A DNA stretch of 31,922 bases, taken from a virus. Below are positions 11,313-18,989 of this stretch, in pieces. The translations under genes were made by a program, and so were the position numbers. The stretch spans positions 1-31,922 of the IMG/VR virus record IMGVR_UViG_3300029319_000269. The stretch is one strand, 5' to 3'. Every line of letters starts with the position of its first letter. Position 1 is the stretch's first letter. The notes beneath the pieces were generated by a model. The model saw only the letters and a program-made list of their open reading frames with translations, was not told the DNA's origin and did no database searches.

Positions 11313-11711
11313 ATGCAACTCATGAACACACTCAAGAACCTCGCAGATCAGTCTACGATCACCGCAAAACAACGAAAGCTGGTGGATACACTCGTAGCAA
11401 CTGGATGCAGCATCAAGAAAGCTAGTGAAGTAGCTGGATATGCAAAGGGAGAAAGTGGTAGAGTCAGTGCTAGCAAGGCTCTCAAGAATCCAAACGTGCA
11501 AGCTTACTTGATGTTGCAGGTATCGGAAAGTATAGGACTTAACGCTACGAAAGCTAGTCATAGGTTACTCCAGCTTTCACAAGATGCTAAGAGTGAGTAC
11601 GTACAGCTAGAAGCAAGCAAGGATATACTGGATCGAGCAGGGTTCAAAGCTCCTGATAAACACCAGCATCTTGTTGCTGGGGATATCAAAGTAAACATAT
11701 CTCTTGATTGA
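11313..11711 (+). CDS. terS: Terminase small subunit
   Basis: A protein of 132 residues. It shows an N-terminal DNA-binding helix-turn-helix of the small-terminase kind (TAKQRKLVDTLVATGCSIKK, then ASEVAGYAKGESGRVSASKA and LKNPNVQAYL). A helical oligomerisation region (about 75-115) and a short tail with DIKVNISLD follow. It should recognise the packaging site and regulate the large subunit. ATG 11313 and ATG 11322 are both possible; neither has a good Shine-Dalgarno, so translation may depend on the structured RNA directly upstream. Codon use and GC look higher than in the virion genes. About 1.4 kb with five small genes separates it from the large subunit. Confidence 0.75.
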   Translation: MQLMNTLKNLADQSTITAKQRKLVDTLVATGCSIKKASEVAGYAKGESGRVSASKALKNPNVQAYLMLQVSESIGLNATKASHRLLQLSQDAKSEYVQLEASKDILDRAGFKAPDKHQHLVAGDIKVNISLD

Positions 11712-11719
11712 AACATTGT

Positions 11720-11802
11720 TGCTCGGCTTCGCCCCACTTCGTTCCTCCCTCAGCAGCCGAGCATAGACTCGATTTGCTTCGCAAATGCCACCCCAACGAG
11801 TC
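11720..11802. other. GC-rich double hairpin after the small terminase gene
   Basis: The first stem is 11720-11728/11755-11763 (9 bp, TGCTCGGCT) with a 26-nt C/T-rich loop. The second is 11766-11771/11797-11802 (GACTCG/CGAGTC) enclosing a perfect ATTTGC-TTC-GCAAAT hairpin (11772-11786). No U-run follows, so they are not standard terminators. They could belong to a packaging site, to a 3' part of the structured RNA, or to mRNA processing. They open a 278-bp intergenic stretch (11712-11989). Confidence 0.6.
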
Positions 11803-11872
11803 ATAAGGAACTCGCAAGCTCGTACTATATTTATTGGGTTATCTGTCTACATATTAATTTAATCTTACTGTA

Positions 11873-11895
11873 CCCCCTCTGGGGGGCTAGGGGGG
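11873..11895. other. C5 / G6 / G6 element
   Basis: CCCCC-TCT-GGGGGG-CTA-GGGGGG in otherwise AT-rich DNA. The C5 can pair with the first G6 as a 5-bp hairpin, and the two G6 runs leave a second free G-tract. It lies between the small terminase gene and the next gene, a common place for cos or pac sites. That role is inference. Confidence 0.5.
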
Positions 11896-11989
11896 AAAAT
11901 AGCGACTCTGTTACGGTAAGTAATCCTTCACAAACATTTTTAGCTTGAAAAGCTCTAAAAAATATTTAATGGTTAGTTAGGAGGTCGCT

Positions 11990-12280
11990 ATGGCAAAAAC
12001 ACCAGCTTGGCAAAGAAAAGAGGGTAAGAACCCCAAAGGTGGTTTGAATGCTAAAGGCAGAGCAAGCTACAAGAAGGGTACTCTCAAGCCACCAGTGAAG
12101 AGTGGTGATAATCCTCGTCGTGCATCTTTCTTAGCAAGGATGGGTAATATGCGTGGTCCAGAAAGAGATTCTAAGGGAAAGCCTACCAGACTTCTTCTTA
12201 GTTTGAGAGCTTGGGGTGCAAGTTCGAAGGCAGATGCTAGAGCCAAAGCAAGAGCAATCAGTAAAAGGAATAAGGCGTGA
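11990..12280 (+). CDS. DUF6321-like basic protein
   Basis: A protein of 96 residues, ATG 11990 with AGGAGG five bases upstream. The N-terminus AKTPAWQRKEGKNPKGGLNA, followed by KGRASYKKGTLKPPV, then PRRASFLARMGNMRGP and a C-terminal LRAWGASSKADARAK, matches the DUF6321 pattern of many phage packaging regions. It is strongly basic. DNA binding during packaging or in the virion is plausible, but no function has been established that I know of. Confidence 0.85.
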   Translation: MAKTPAWQRKEGKNPKGGLNAKGRASYKKGTLKPPVKSGDNPRRASFLARMGNMRGPERDSKGKPTRLLLSLRAWGASSKADARAKARAISKRNKA

Positions 12281-12555
12281 AATATAAGCCTATTAAATTT
12301 TTAAATATCAAGGAACTTTGTGATGAATTAGATGATCCTAATCATCCAGATCATGATATTGTAGATATTAGTTTAGACCCTCCGTACTGTAATATGACAA
12401 AAGATGAGTTAGAAAAAGTACGTATGGAAGAAGAATCTGAACTTTTAAGTCCAGATGAGATGTCAGATGAAGAGATGGTTAATTTCTTGGAAGAAGAAAC
12501 AAACAAAAGATTAAAATTAATAATGGAAAAGAGAGGATTGTATAAATGGCAGTAA
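12277..12555 (+). CDS. Acidic small protein, 92 aa
   Basis: It starts with GTG 12277, overlapping the previous stop as GTGA. The product is very acidic, with NHPDHDIVDISLDPPYCNMT in the first half and SPDEMSDEEMVNFLEEE in the second. It is likely soluble and partly disordered. No family is recognised. Its charge contrasts with the very basic neighbours on both sides, so it could partner one of them; that is inference. Confidence 0.65.
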   Translation: MKYKPIKFLNIKELCDELDDPNHPDHDIVDISLDPPYCNMTKDELEKVRMEEESELLSPDEMSDEEMVNFLEEETNKRLKLIMEKRGLYKWQ

Positions 12556-12710
12556 ACGCAGCTGGTAATTATACCAAACCTTCAATGAGAAAAAGTTTAT
12601 TCAACAGAATCAAAGCTGGTAGTAAAGGTGGCAGACCTGGTCAATGGTCAGCAAGAAAAGCACAGATGTTGGCTAGAATGTATAAAGCCAAAGGTGGGGG
12701 ATATAAGTGA
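12546..12710 (+). CDS. Small basic protein of the packaging region, 54 aa
   Basis: ATG 12546 overlaps the previous gene by 10 nt; the stop is at 12708-12710. The product is MAVNAAGNYTKPSMRKSLFN, then RIKAGSKGGRPGQWSARKAQ and ML-ARMYKAKGGGYK. The pattern K-P-x-M-R-K-x-x-F-x-R-I-K-A-G and GQWSARKAQ is one I recall from short proteins beside phage terminase genes. It is basic, with a conserved tryptophan, and is probably nucleic-acid binding. No activity is known. Confidence 0.75.
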   Translation: MAVNAAGNYTKPSMRKSLFNRIKAGSKGGRPGQWSARKAQMLARMYKAKGGGYK

Positions 12711-12940
12711 AAGCTCCTCAACGATCTTTACTTAACTGGGGTAAACAGAAGTGGAGAACTTCTGATGGTTCTCCATCAAAAGGTAAGAAAAGGTATTTAC
12801 CAGATGCAGCTTGGAAAGCATTAAGTGCAAGTGAGAAAGCAGCAACCAATCGTGCAAAAGCAAAAGGTAATCGTTCCGGTAAGCAGTTTGTAAGGCAACC
12901 AAAGAAGATTGCACAGAAAGTTAAGAAGTATCGAACATGA
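12707..12940 (+). CDS. DUF5872-like basic protein
   Basis: A protein of 77 residues from GTG 12707, overlapping the previous stop as GTGA. The N-terminal SLLNWGKQKWRTSDGSPSKG, the middle RYLPDAAWKALSASEKAATN and the end GKQFVRQPKKIAQKVKKYR agree with a family I recall as DUF5872. It is strongly basic. It is coupled to the next gene by ATGA. No function is established; the setting suggests a DNA-packaging accessory. Confidence 0.75.
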   Translation: MKAPQRSLLNWGKQKWRTSDGSPSKGKKRYLPDAAWKALSASEKAATNRAKAKGNRSGKQFVRQPKKIAQKVKKYRT

Positions 12941-13131
12941 GTTTTTTACATACCTTGAGTGATAAAGAACGTAGAATGTTGAGGAACGTGGTAAAGACAG
13001 TACATCTTAAACACTTTCCCAAGCAATTTGCGACTGATTACGAAGCTGATAAATTGATTGCAGTCATTGGTCCAGAAACTGTAGAAAAACTACTTAAAGT
13101 GGCTATTGACCATAAGATTGATGATAGATAG
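12937..13131 (+). CDS. Small conserved protein before the large terminase, 64 aa
   Basis: ATG 12937 in an ATGA overlap. The product begins MSFLHTLSDKERRMLRNVVK, then VHLKHFPKQFATDYEADKLI and AVIGPETVEKLLKV. It is helical and contains conserved-looking K-H-x-P and D-x-E-A-D-(K/R)-(L/F)-I positions that I recall from the same spot in related marine phages. The end overlaps the terminase start (TAGTG). Function is unknown; it may assist the terminase. Confidence 0.7.
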   Translation: MSFLHTLSDKERRMLRNVVKTVHLKHFPKQFATDYEADKLIAVIGPETVEKLLKVAIDHKIDDR

Positions 13132-14651
13132 TGCCTAGCTTTAACTACAAACCAGATGGTGAAATACTAAAATCTTTTATGAAGGACTCTAATTTTTTTA
13201 GAGGAATAAGAGGTCCAGTTGGTTCTGGTAAGTCTGTTGCTTGTTGTGTTGAGGTATTTCGTAGAAGTCTTGAACAAAAGAAAAATAAAGAAGGTGTTCG
13301 TAAATCTCGTTGGGCTGTAATTAGAAATACAAATCCACAATTAAGAACAACTACTATTAAGACTTGGTTAGACTGGTTTCCAGAAGATACTTGGGGAAAG
13401 TTTCATTGGTCAGTACCATATACACATCATGTTCAAAAAAATGATTTGGATATGGAAATTATATTTCTAGCATTAGATAGACCAGAAGATGTAAAGAAAC
13501 TTCTTTCTTTGGAACTTACTGGTGTTTGGATTAACGAAGCAAGAGAAATACCCAAGAGTATTATTGATGCGTGTACTATGCGTGTTGGTCGTTATCCATC
13601 TATGCGTGAGGGTGGTGCAAGTTGGTCTGGTGTGATTGCAGATACCAATGCTCCAGAAGAAGATCATTGGTGGGCGATTATGGCTGGTGAGGTTCCAATA
13701 CCAGACCACATTCCAAAAGAACAAGCAAAGATGCTAATTAAACCTGATAACTGGGGATTTTTTACACAACCACCAGCAATGAAAGAAACACTTGATGATC
13801 GTGGTGAAGTAAAAGATTACAGTATGAATAAAAAAGCAGAAAACTGTATCAATATTTTAGATACTTATTATCCTAATCTGATTCGTGGTAAGACTAAAAG
13901 TTGGATAGATGTTTATGTAATGAACAGATTGGGTGCAATACAGGAAGGAAAACCTGTATATCCACAGTTTGTTAGTGAAACGCATATTGCAACTGAAGAA
14001 ATACCTATTGCAATGGGTGTGCCTTTGTACATTGGTATTGATTTTGGTCTTACTCCAGCTGCCGTTTTTGGTCAAAAAGTTAGAGGTCGTTGGTTAATAC
14101 AATCAGAGATTGTTGCGATTGATATGGGTATTGTTCGATTTGCAGAATTGTTACGACAAGAAATAGCAACACGTTTTGCTGGTCTTGATGTAAACATTAT
14201 TGGTGATCCAGCTGGTGATTTTAGAGCGCAAACAGATGAATCAACTCCATTTCAGATATTAAGGGGTGCTGGGCTGAGGGCTATTCCAGCACCTTCGAAT
14301 AGTGTAGACCTTAGATTAGAGTCAGTTTCATCACAGTTAACTAAAATGTCAGATGGTAAACCATCTTTTTTGATAGACAGAAGGTGTCCAATGCTGATAA
14401 AAGGGTTTCAAGGAGGATATTCTTATAGGAGAATGCAAGTGTCAGGAGAAAGATATGATGACAAACCAGAAAAAAATATGTATTCTCATATTCATGATGC
14501 TTTACAGTACCTAATGTTGGGTGCTGGAGAAGGAAGGCAACTTATGGCTGGACAAAAACCCCTTTCTTCGTTTAATGCGAGAATGGACTATGATATATTT
14601 AAACGAAAACCATTTAAGAAGAGAAGTATATGGCAAAGATTAGGAGGTTAA
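13131..14651 (+). CDS. terL: Terminase large subunit (ATPase and nuclease)
   Basis: A protein of 506 residues from GTG 13131, sharing a base with the previous stop. In the ATPase domain the Walker A is GPVGSGKS at 28-35, the Walker B region is GVWINEARE around 131-139, and a coupling-type motif lies in ADTNAP (170-175). The RNase H-like nuclease domain has three acidic residues in the expected order: D304 in YIGIDFG, D359 in IIGDPAGD and D456 in HIHDALQY. It drives DNA into the prohead through the portal and cuts the concatemer. The length is usual. The family resembles those of small marine podoviruses. Confidence 0.95.
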   Translation: MPSFNYKPDGEILKSFMKDSNFFRGIRGPVGSGKSVACCVEVFRRSLEQKKNKEGVRKSRWAVIRNTNPQLRTTTIKTWLDWFPEDTWGKFHWSVPYTHHVQKNDLDMEIIFLALDRPEDVKKLLSLELTGVWINEAREIPKSIIDACTMRVGRYPSMREGGASWSGVIADTNAPEEDHWWAIMAGEVPIPDHIPKEQAKMLIKPDNWGFFTQPPAMKETLDDRGEVKDYSMNKKAENCINILDTYYPNLIRGKTKSWIDVYVMNRLGAIQEGKPVYPQFVSETHIATEEIPIAMGVPLYIGIDFGLTPAAVFGQKVRGRWLIQSEIVAIDMGIVRFAELLRQEIATRFAGLDVNIIGDPAGDFRAQTDESTPFQILRGAGLRAIPAPSNSVDLRLESVSSQLTKMSDGKPSFLIDRRCPMLIKGFQGGYSYRRMQVSGERYDDKPEKNMYSHIHDALQYLMLGAGEGRQLMAGQKPLSSFNARMDYDIFKRKPFKKRSIWQRLGG

Positions 14652-14652
14652 T

Positions 14653-14991
14653 ATGTGTTTATTTGGAGGTGGTAGCTCTGCTCCTACGAGGGATTTGGAA
14701 GCGGAAGCAGCCCAAAAAGCCGAACGTGAACGTCAGGAAGCAGAAAAAGCCAGAGCCAAAGAAAAGGCAACGGAAAGCCAAGTAAGACGTGGTACTCCTC
14801 TTGTTCAGTATGTTCAAGCACCAGAAGAGCCAAAAGCACCAGACCTTACAACAGAAAGACTTCGTCAAGGCGAATCTTTAGCACAAACACAAAGAAAAAA
14901 ACGTACACGTTTAATGGGTCGTGGTCGTGCTAGAGGTAGAAGATCACTTCTTACAAGTACAGGTATGGGTTATTATGGGGGTAGAGTATAA
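14653..14991 (+). CDS. Small basic protein between terminase and portal
   Basis: A protein of 112 residues; AGGAGG precedes ATG 14653. The N-terminus is MCLFGGGSSAPTRD, followed by an Ala/Glu/Lys/Arg helix (about 15-46, probable coiled coil) and a Pro-rich stretch (EEPKAPDL). The basic C-terminus has RGRARGRRSLLTSTG and ends YYGGRV. Similar short proteins with an MC-x-F/GGG start and an R-x-SLLTS end occur at this place in other podoviruses. The function is unknown; a minor virion or portal-assembly protein is plausible. It shares a base with the portal ATG (TAATG). Confidence 0.75.
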   Translation: MCLFGGGSSAPTRDLEAEAAQKAERERQEAEKARAKEKATESQVRRGTPLVQYVQAPEEPKAPDLTTERLRQGESLAQTQRKKRTRLMGRGRARGRRSLLTSTGMGYYGGRV

Positions 14992-16574
14992 TGATATTTA
15001 ACTTTCATAACCTTTCTGATGACCAAATTGCTAAAGAATTGATGGATAAATATCAAAGAGCAAAAACAGTAAGGGATCAATTTGTACCTTTGTTTGAAGA
15101 ATGTTATGAATTTTCTATGCCACAAAGAGAATCTTTTTATACAGAAGCAATAGGACAAAGAAGAGATGAAAAGATATTTGATGAAACAGCCGTTGTTGGT
15201 GTTCAAGAATTTGCTTCAAGATTACAACAAGGTCTAGTTCCAAACTTTGCAAGATGGGCTGATTTCATTGCTGGCTCTGAAGTACCTAAAGATCAACGTG
15301 AAGCAGTCAATAATGATTTAGATGAGGTAACAGAATATGTTTTTGAAATATTACAAAACTCAAACTTCGGTCAGGAAGTTCATGAGTCATTCATGGATTT
15401 GGCAGTAGGCACTGGTGTTCTTCATGTAACTGAAGGTGATGCAGTACAACCGATTGTGTTTTCAGCAATACCTTTACCTCATGTAGTATTAGATACTGGT
15501 CCTGATGATAAAATAGATCATGTTTACCGAGAGAGAAATGTTCGTTATTCTCATATTCCTTTACTGTATCCTAATGGTAATTTCTCTAAACAGTTAATGG
15601 ATAAGATGCAACAGACTCCAGATGCAAAAACAAAGATATTGGAAGTTGTTTGCAAGGATTATTCTAAATTAAATCAAGATGCACATTTTGATTATGTTGT
15701 AGATTGTGAAAGTAAAACACTTATTAGAAGTAATTCTTTTGATGGTGTTGGTTCAAATCCTTATATTTGTTTTCGTTGGTCTAAATGTAGTGGTGAAGTT
15801 TATGGTCGAGGACCATTAATGAATGCACTTTCAGCTGTAAAAACTACAAACTTAACAATGCAACTTGTGTTAGAAAATGCACAAATGGCTATATCTGGTA
15901 TCTATCAACTAGATGATGATGGTATAGTTAATCCAGATACAATTAATTTAGTACCTGGTACAGTAATACCAAAAGCACCAAACTCAGCTGGCTTGCAACC
16001 AATAAGGGCTGCTGGCAACTTTGATGTAAGTCAATTTATATTTTCAGAAATGAGAATGAATATTAAGAAAGCTTTGTATAATGAAATGCTAGGTGATCCA
16101 AATAAAACTCCAGCTACTGCAACAGAGATAGCAGAACGTATGGCTGATTTATCAAGGCAAATTGGTTCTGCATTTGGTAGATTGCAATCAGAAATGGTAC
16201 AACCAGTTTTACAAAGAGTAGTTCATATTCTTAGAAAGCAAGGAAGAATAGAAATACCAACAGTAAATGGTAGACAAGTGAAAGTAAGGTCATCATCTCC
16301 ATTAAGTCAGGCACAATCAAGACAAGATATAAGTTCTACAACACAATGGTTACAAGTTGTTCAACAAGGGTTTGGTCCAGAAATAATGAATTTACTTGTT
16401 AGTGGTGAAGAAGTTGCAACCTATCTTGCTAAAAAATATGGTGTACCAGATAGTTTAATAAGAGATGCTAATGAAAGACAACAGATAACACAGATTATGC
16501 AACAAGCACAAATGATGCAACAAGCACAGATGCAACAAGCACAACAGCAAGGAGAAGAAGTTGCAACGCAATAG
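14991..16574 (+). CDS. Portal (head-to-tail connector) protein
   Basis: A protein of 527 residues of the T7 gp8 / Head-tail_con type. The N-terminus ELMDKYQRAKTVRDQFVPLF, then EECYEFSMPQRESFY, F-D-E-T-A and VQEFASRLQQGLVPNFARWA is typical. A middle part with FDGVGSNPYICFRWSK and GEVYGRGPLMNALSAVKTTN follows, then the helical crown and MLGDPNKTPATATEIAERM. It forms the dodecameric ring through which DNA passes and onto which the tail assembles. The C-terminal 40 residues are Gln/Met/Ala-rich, encoded by 14-bp repeats. The length is normal for the family. Confidence 0.95.
   Translation: MIFNFHNLSDDQIAKELMDKYQRAKTVRDQFVPLFEECYEFSMPQRESFYTEAIGQRRDEKIFDETAVVGVQEFASRLQQGLVPNFARWADFIAGSEVPKDQREAVNNDLDEVTEYVFEILQNSNFGQEVHESFMDLAVGTGVLHVTEGDAVQPIVFSAIPLPHVVLDTGPDDKIDHVYRERNVRYSHIPLLYPNGNFSKQLMDKMQQTPDAKTKILEVVCKDYSKLNQDAHFDYVVDCESKTLIRSNSFDGVGSNPYICFRWSKCSGEVYGRGPLMNALSAVKTTNLTMQLVLENAQMAISGIYQLDDDGIVNPDTINLVPGTVIPKAPNSAGLQPIRAAGNFDVSQFIFSEMRMNIKKALYNEMLGDPNKTPATATEIAERMADLSRQIGSAFGRLQSEMVQPVLQRVVHILRKQGRIEIPTVNGRQVKVRSSSPLSQAQSRQDISSTTQWLQVVQQGFGPEIMNLLVSGEEVATYLAKKYGVPDSLIRDANERQQITQIMQQAQMMQQAQMQQAQQQGEEVATQ
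16497..16543 (+). repeat. Three copies of ATGCAACAAGCACA
   Basis: Perfect 14-bp copies start at 16497, 16515 and 16530, encoding the Q-rich (MQQAQ) end of the portal. Probably slippage-type expansion in a tolerant tail. Confidence 0.8.
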
Positions 16575-16824
16575 TTATGTTGGTATTGATGGGATACAAA
16601 GAACAAAAGAATCAGATGAAATAATAAGTAAAAATGTAAGTGCAGTATTTGATACCCCTGCTGGAAAAGAGGTATTGAATTATCTAAGGTCAATAACTAT
16701 TGAAAGTGTTAATGGACCAATTATTGAACCCAACCAACTTTTGCATCATGAAGGTCAAAGATATATTGTTGCAATCGTTGAAAACAGAATTAAACACTCA
16801 AAGAGGATAAAAACAAATGGCTGA
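16561..16824 (+). CDS. Bbp19-like virion protein
   Basis: A protein of 87 residues from TTG 16561, with AAGGAG about 7 nt upstream, overlapping the portal end by 14 nt. The core F-D-T-P-A-G-K-E-V-L-N-Y-L-R at about 30-43, then GPIIEPNQLLHHEGQR and YIVAIVENRI, matches the pattern of the Bbp19 family named after Bordetella phage BPP-1. In many podoviruses it sits between portal and scaffold or capsid. It is thought to be structural; its place in the virion is unclear to me. Confidence 0.75.
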   Translation: MQRNSYVGIDGIQRTKESDEIISKNVSAVFDTPAGKEVLNYLRSITIESVNGPIIEPNQLLHHEGQRYIVAIVENRIKHSKRIKTNG

Positions 16825-17569
16825 AGAAAATCAAACAACTGAAGATGTTTCACGTGAAACAACCTTAGAATCTTATACTCAAGCACAAGAAAGTGCTGAC
16901 ACAACTGACATAACTGACAGACCAGAATGGTTGCCAGAAAAATTTAAATCAGAAAAAGATTTAGCTGAAGCATATAGTAATCTTGAAAAAAAGATTGGTC
17001 AAAAAGAAGAAGATTTAAAGAAACAATGGGAAGAAGAACTACAAGTAGAAGCCTATAAAGATAGACCAGAAAAGGTTGGTGATTATGTTTTGCCAGAAAA
17101 TATAGACCAATCTATGTCTGCAGACGATCCATTGTTAAAGTGGTGGGCTGATTATTCTTTTGAAAACGGTTCATCACAAGAAGAATTTAGCACTGGTATA
17201 GAAAAATATATTGAACGTATTAATGCTAATATACCTGATCCAGAAACTGAAATGAAAAGACTTGGAGATAATGGAGAAGAAAGAGTACAAGCAGTAGAGC
17301 TTTGGTCTAACAAATTCTTTCCAGATACATTAAGACAATCAATAGAAACAATTACAGAAACTGCTGATGGTATAATGGTTCTCGAACATTTTATGGAACA
17401 AATGAAAGATAGACCAAATGTTCAGTCAGAGCCAGCAAATAAGATTACAATGGAATCATTAAGAGAGCTTCAAAAAGACCCAAGATATCATGATCCAGTT
17501 GCAAGGGATGCAGATTTTGTCAAAATGGTAGATGAAGGATACAGAAGATTGTATCCCAATGGAACTTAG
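16817..17569 (+). CDS. Capsid scaffolding protein
   Basis: A protein of 250 residues, very acidic. A Thr/Glu-rich disordered N-terminus precedes the scaffold signature RPEWLPEKFKSEKDLAEAYS (about 35-54), then a coiled-coil segment (NLEKKIGQKEEDLKKQWEEE). The C-terminal helical part has KITMESLRELQKDPRYHDP and VKMVDEGYRRLYP. As T7 gp9 does, it should guide capsid protein into proheads and then leave. Position before the capsid gene agrees. It overlaps the Bbp19-like gene by 8 nt and the following gene by 11 nt. Confidence 0.9.
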   Translation: MAEENQTTEDVSRETTLESYTQAQESADTTDITDRPEWLPEKFKSEKDLAEAYSNLEKKIGQKEEDLKKQWEEELQVEAYKDRPEKVGDYVLPENIDQSMSADDPLLKWWADYSFENGSSQEEFSTGIEKYIERINANIPDPETEMKRLGDNGEERVQAVELWSNKFFPDTLRQSIETITETADGIMVLEHFMEQMKDRPNVQSEPANKITMESLRELQKDPRYHDPVARDADFVKMVDEGYRRLYPNGT

Positions 17570-18044
17570 TTCTTCTGGAAAACTTAGATTAAGATTTGCT
17601 TGTTCTAATGATATAGACTTAATCTATCCATACTTGAGAGAAAATGATATTGAAGAATGTAGGCTTCATAAAATTGATCCAAGAGAAGTATTTCAATCTG
17701 CAATATATGATAAAGAAGCTATAACCTATACAATAACAGTTGAAAGTATACCTATTGCTATGTTGGGTGTTTGTGATTCAAGATTTGAAGAAAATTGTGG
17801 TGTTGTTTGGATGCTTGGTACACATGGTATTGATAAATATAGAATATCATTCCTAAAAGGTTGTCATGGTGTGATAAAATTATTACAAGGTGACTATAAA
17901 AAGATATATAATTATGTTCCAAAACATCATTTAGATACAATAAATTGGTTAAAATGGTGTGGTTTTGAACTAGAAGATAAAAAGTATGCTATTGAAAATA
18001 GTTTATTTTATAAATTTTTTCGTTGCAATCATTTAAAAATTTAG
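17559..18044 (+). CDS. GNAT-fold internal virion protein A-like (T7 gp13 / DUF2833 type)
   Basis: From ATG 17559 the protein has 161 residues; a GNAT-like start (GKLRLRFACSNDIDLIYPYL) follows within ten residues, so I prefer it to the in-frame ATG at 17532. The pattern IPIAMLGVCD, then GVVWMLGT and RISFLKGC, and finally YNYVPKHHLDTINWLKWCGF is the acetyltransferase-like shape of T7 gp13. T7 gp13 is needed for core assembly but is not known to be an enzyme. Here it sits between scaffold and capsid genes and not after the tubular proteins. It may be a catalytically dead GNAT. Confidence 0.75.
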   Translation: MELSSSGKLRLRFACSNDIDLIYPYLRENDIEECRLHKIDPREVFQSAIYDKEAITYTITVESIPIAMLGVCDSRFEENCGVVWMLGTHGIDKYRISFLKGCHGVIKLLQGDYKKIYNYVPKHHLDTINWLKWCGFELEDKKYAIENSLFYKFFRCNHLKI

Positions 18045-18162
18045 TTTATATAGAAATTGTCAAGACCTGCAATGCACTAGCAACCCTGTATGGATAATTG
18101 CATTGACGTAGTTAAAGCAGATAATCAATGACGTTGGTGAAACTTTAACAAACGAGGTCGTA
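18045..18162 (+). promoter_or_regulatory. 118-bp noncoding leader of the capsid gene
   Basis: This is the longest gap in the virion cluster. It contains two inverted pairs, CAATGCA/TGCATTG and GTTAAAG/CTTTAAC, and an imperfect direct repeat around TGACGT. No convincing -35/-10 pair or U-run terminator was found. Such a leader before the most abundant late protein would suit a promoter, a processing site or an mRNA stabiliser. GAGG lies before the ATG. Confidence 0.4.
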
Positions 18163-18975
18163 ATGGCTAATACAATAGATCAAGCCTTTATCAAACAGTT
18201 TGAATCTGACGTTCACTTGGCATATCAAAGAATGGGATCAAAGCTAAGAAACACAGTTAGAACTGTAGGCAATGTTGCTGGAAGTGTTGTTCGCTTTCAG
18301 AAAATAGGAACTGGAAGTGCTAACACAAAATCAAGAAATGGTTTAGTAACTCCAATGGAACTAGCTCATACAAATGTTGAAGCTACTATGGAAGATTTTT
18401 ATGCTCCAGAGTATATCGATAAGCTTGATGAGTTAAAAATAAACATAGACGAAAGACAAGCTGTTGCAAAAAGTGCAGCTGCTGCTCTTGGTCGAAAGAC
18501 AGATGAAATACTTTATACTGCTATGGATTCTGGTGCTAATAGTACACAGATTCATGACACAAGTAGTGCTGTTGAAAAAGCTGATTTACTATCATTATTT
18601 GAAACTATGGGTACTGCTAATATTCCAGAAGATGGTGGAAGATATTTAGCTATGCATCCAAAAGGTTTTGCAGATTTATTTTTAATTACTGAGTTTGCAA
18701 GTTCAGATTTTGTTGGTGAACAGAATTTACCTTATGCTGGTGGAATGACAATGAAAAACTTTCTAGGTTTTAATGTTTTTTCTACATCAGCAATAACTGC
18801 TGGTAAGAATATGGCTTATCATACTTCTGCAGTAGGACTTGGTATTGGTGCAGATGTTTCAACTGAAGTAAATTATATTGCTGAAAGGGCTGCACATTTA
18901 ACTAACTCTATGATGTCAATGGGTGCTGTTGTTATTGATGACAATGGTGTTTATGAAGTCTTAGATAATAATTAA
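18163..18975 (+). CDS. Major capsid protein
   Basis: A protein of 270 residues, HK97-fold type by pattern. The N-terminus FIKQFESDVHLAYQRMGSKL, then RNTVRTVGNVAGSVVRFQKI and ELAHTNVEATMEDFYAPEYI, is characteristic of capsid proteins of BPP-1-like and marine podoviruses. The P-domain stretch has DERQAVAKSAAAALGRKTDE, and the C-terminal part has NFLGFNVFSTSAI and AERAAHLTNSMMSMGAVVID. At 270 residues it is short, fitting a small icosahedral head. It follows the scaffold and gp13-like genes and precedes a putative decoration protein. Confidence 0.92.
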   Translation: MANTIDQAFIKQFESDVHLAYQRMGSKLRNTVRTVGNVAGSVVRFQKIGTGSANTKSRNGLVTPMELAHTNVEATMEDFYAPEYIDKLDELKINIDERQAVAKSAAAALGRKTDEILYTAMDSGANSTQIHDTSSAVEKADLLSLFETMGTANIPEDGGRYLAMHPKGFADLFLITEFASSDFVGEQNLPYAGGMTMKNFLGFNVFSTSAITAGKNMAYHTSAVGLGIGADVSTEVNYIAERAAHLTNSMMSMGAVVIDDNGVYEVLDNN

Positions 18976-18989
18976 TAGGAGGTTAATTA

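Noticed and set aside
11286-11314. TTGACA at 11286-11291 as a terS promoter
   Set aside because: No acceptable -10 box at 16-18 nt (TTTCAT region), and the hexamer is part of helix P15.
11283-11561. Minus-strand ORF of 92 codons opposite terS
   Set aside because: No ribosome binding site, Ser/His/Cys-rich shadow composition, and it covers the small terminase gene and the 3' helix of the RNA.
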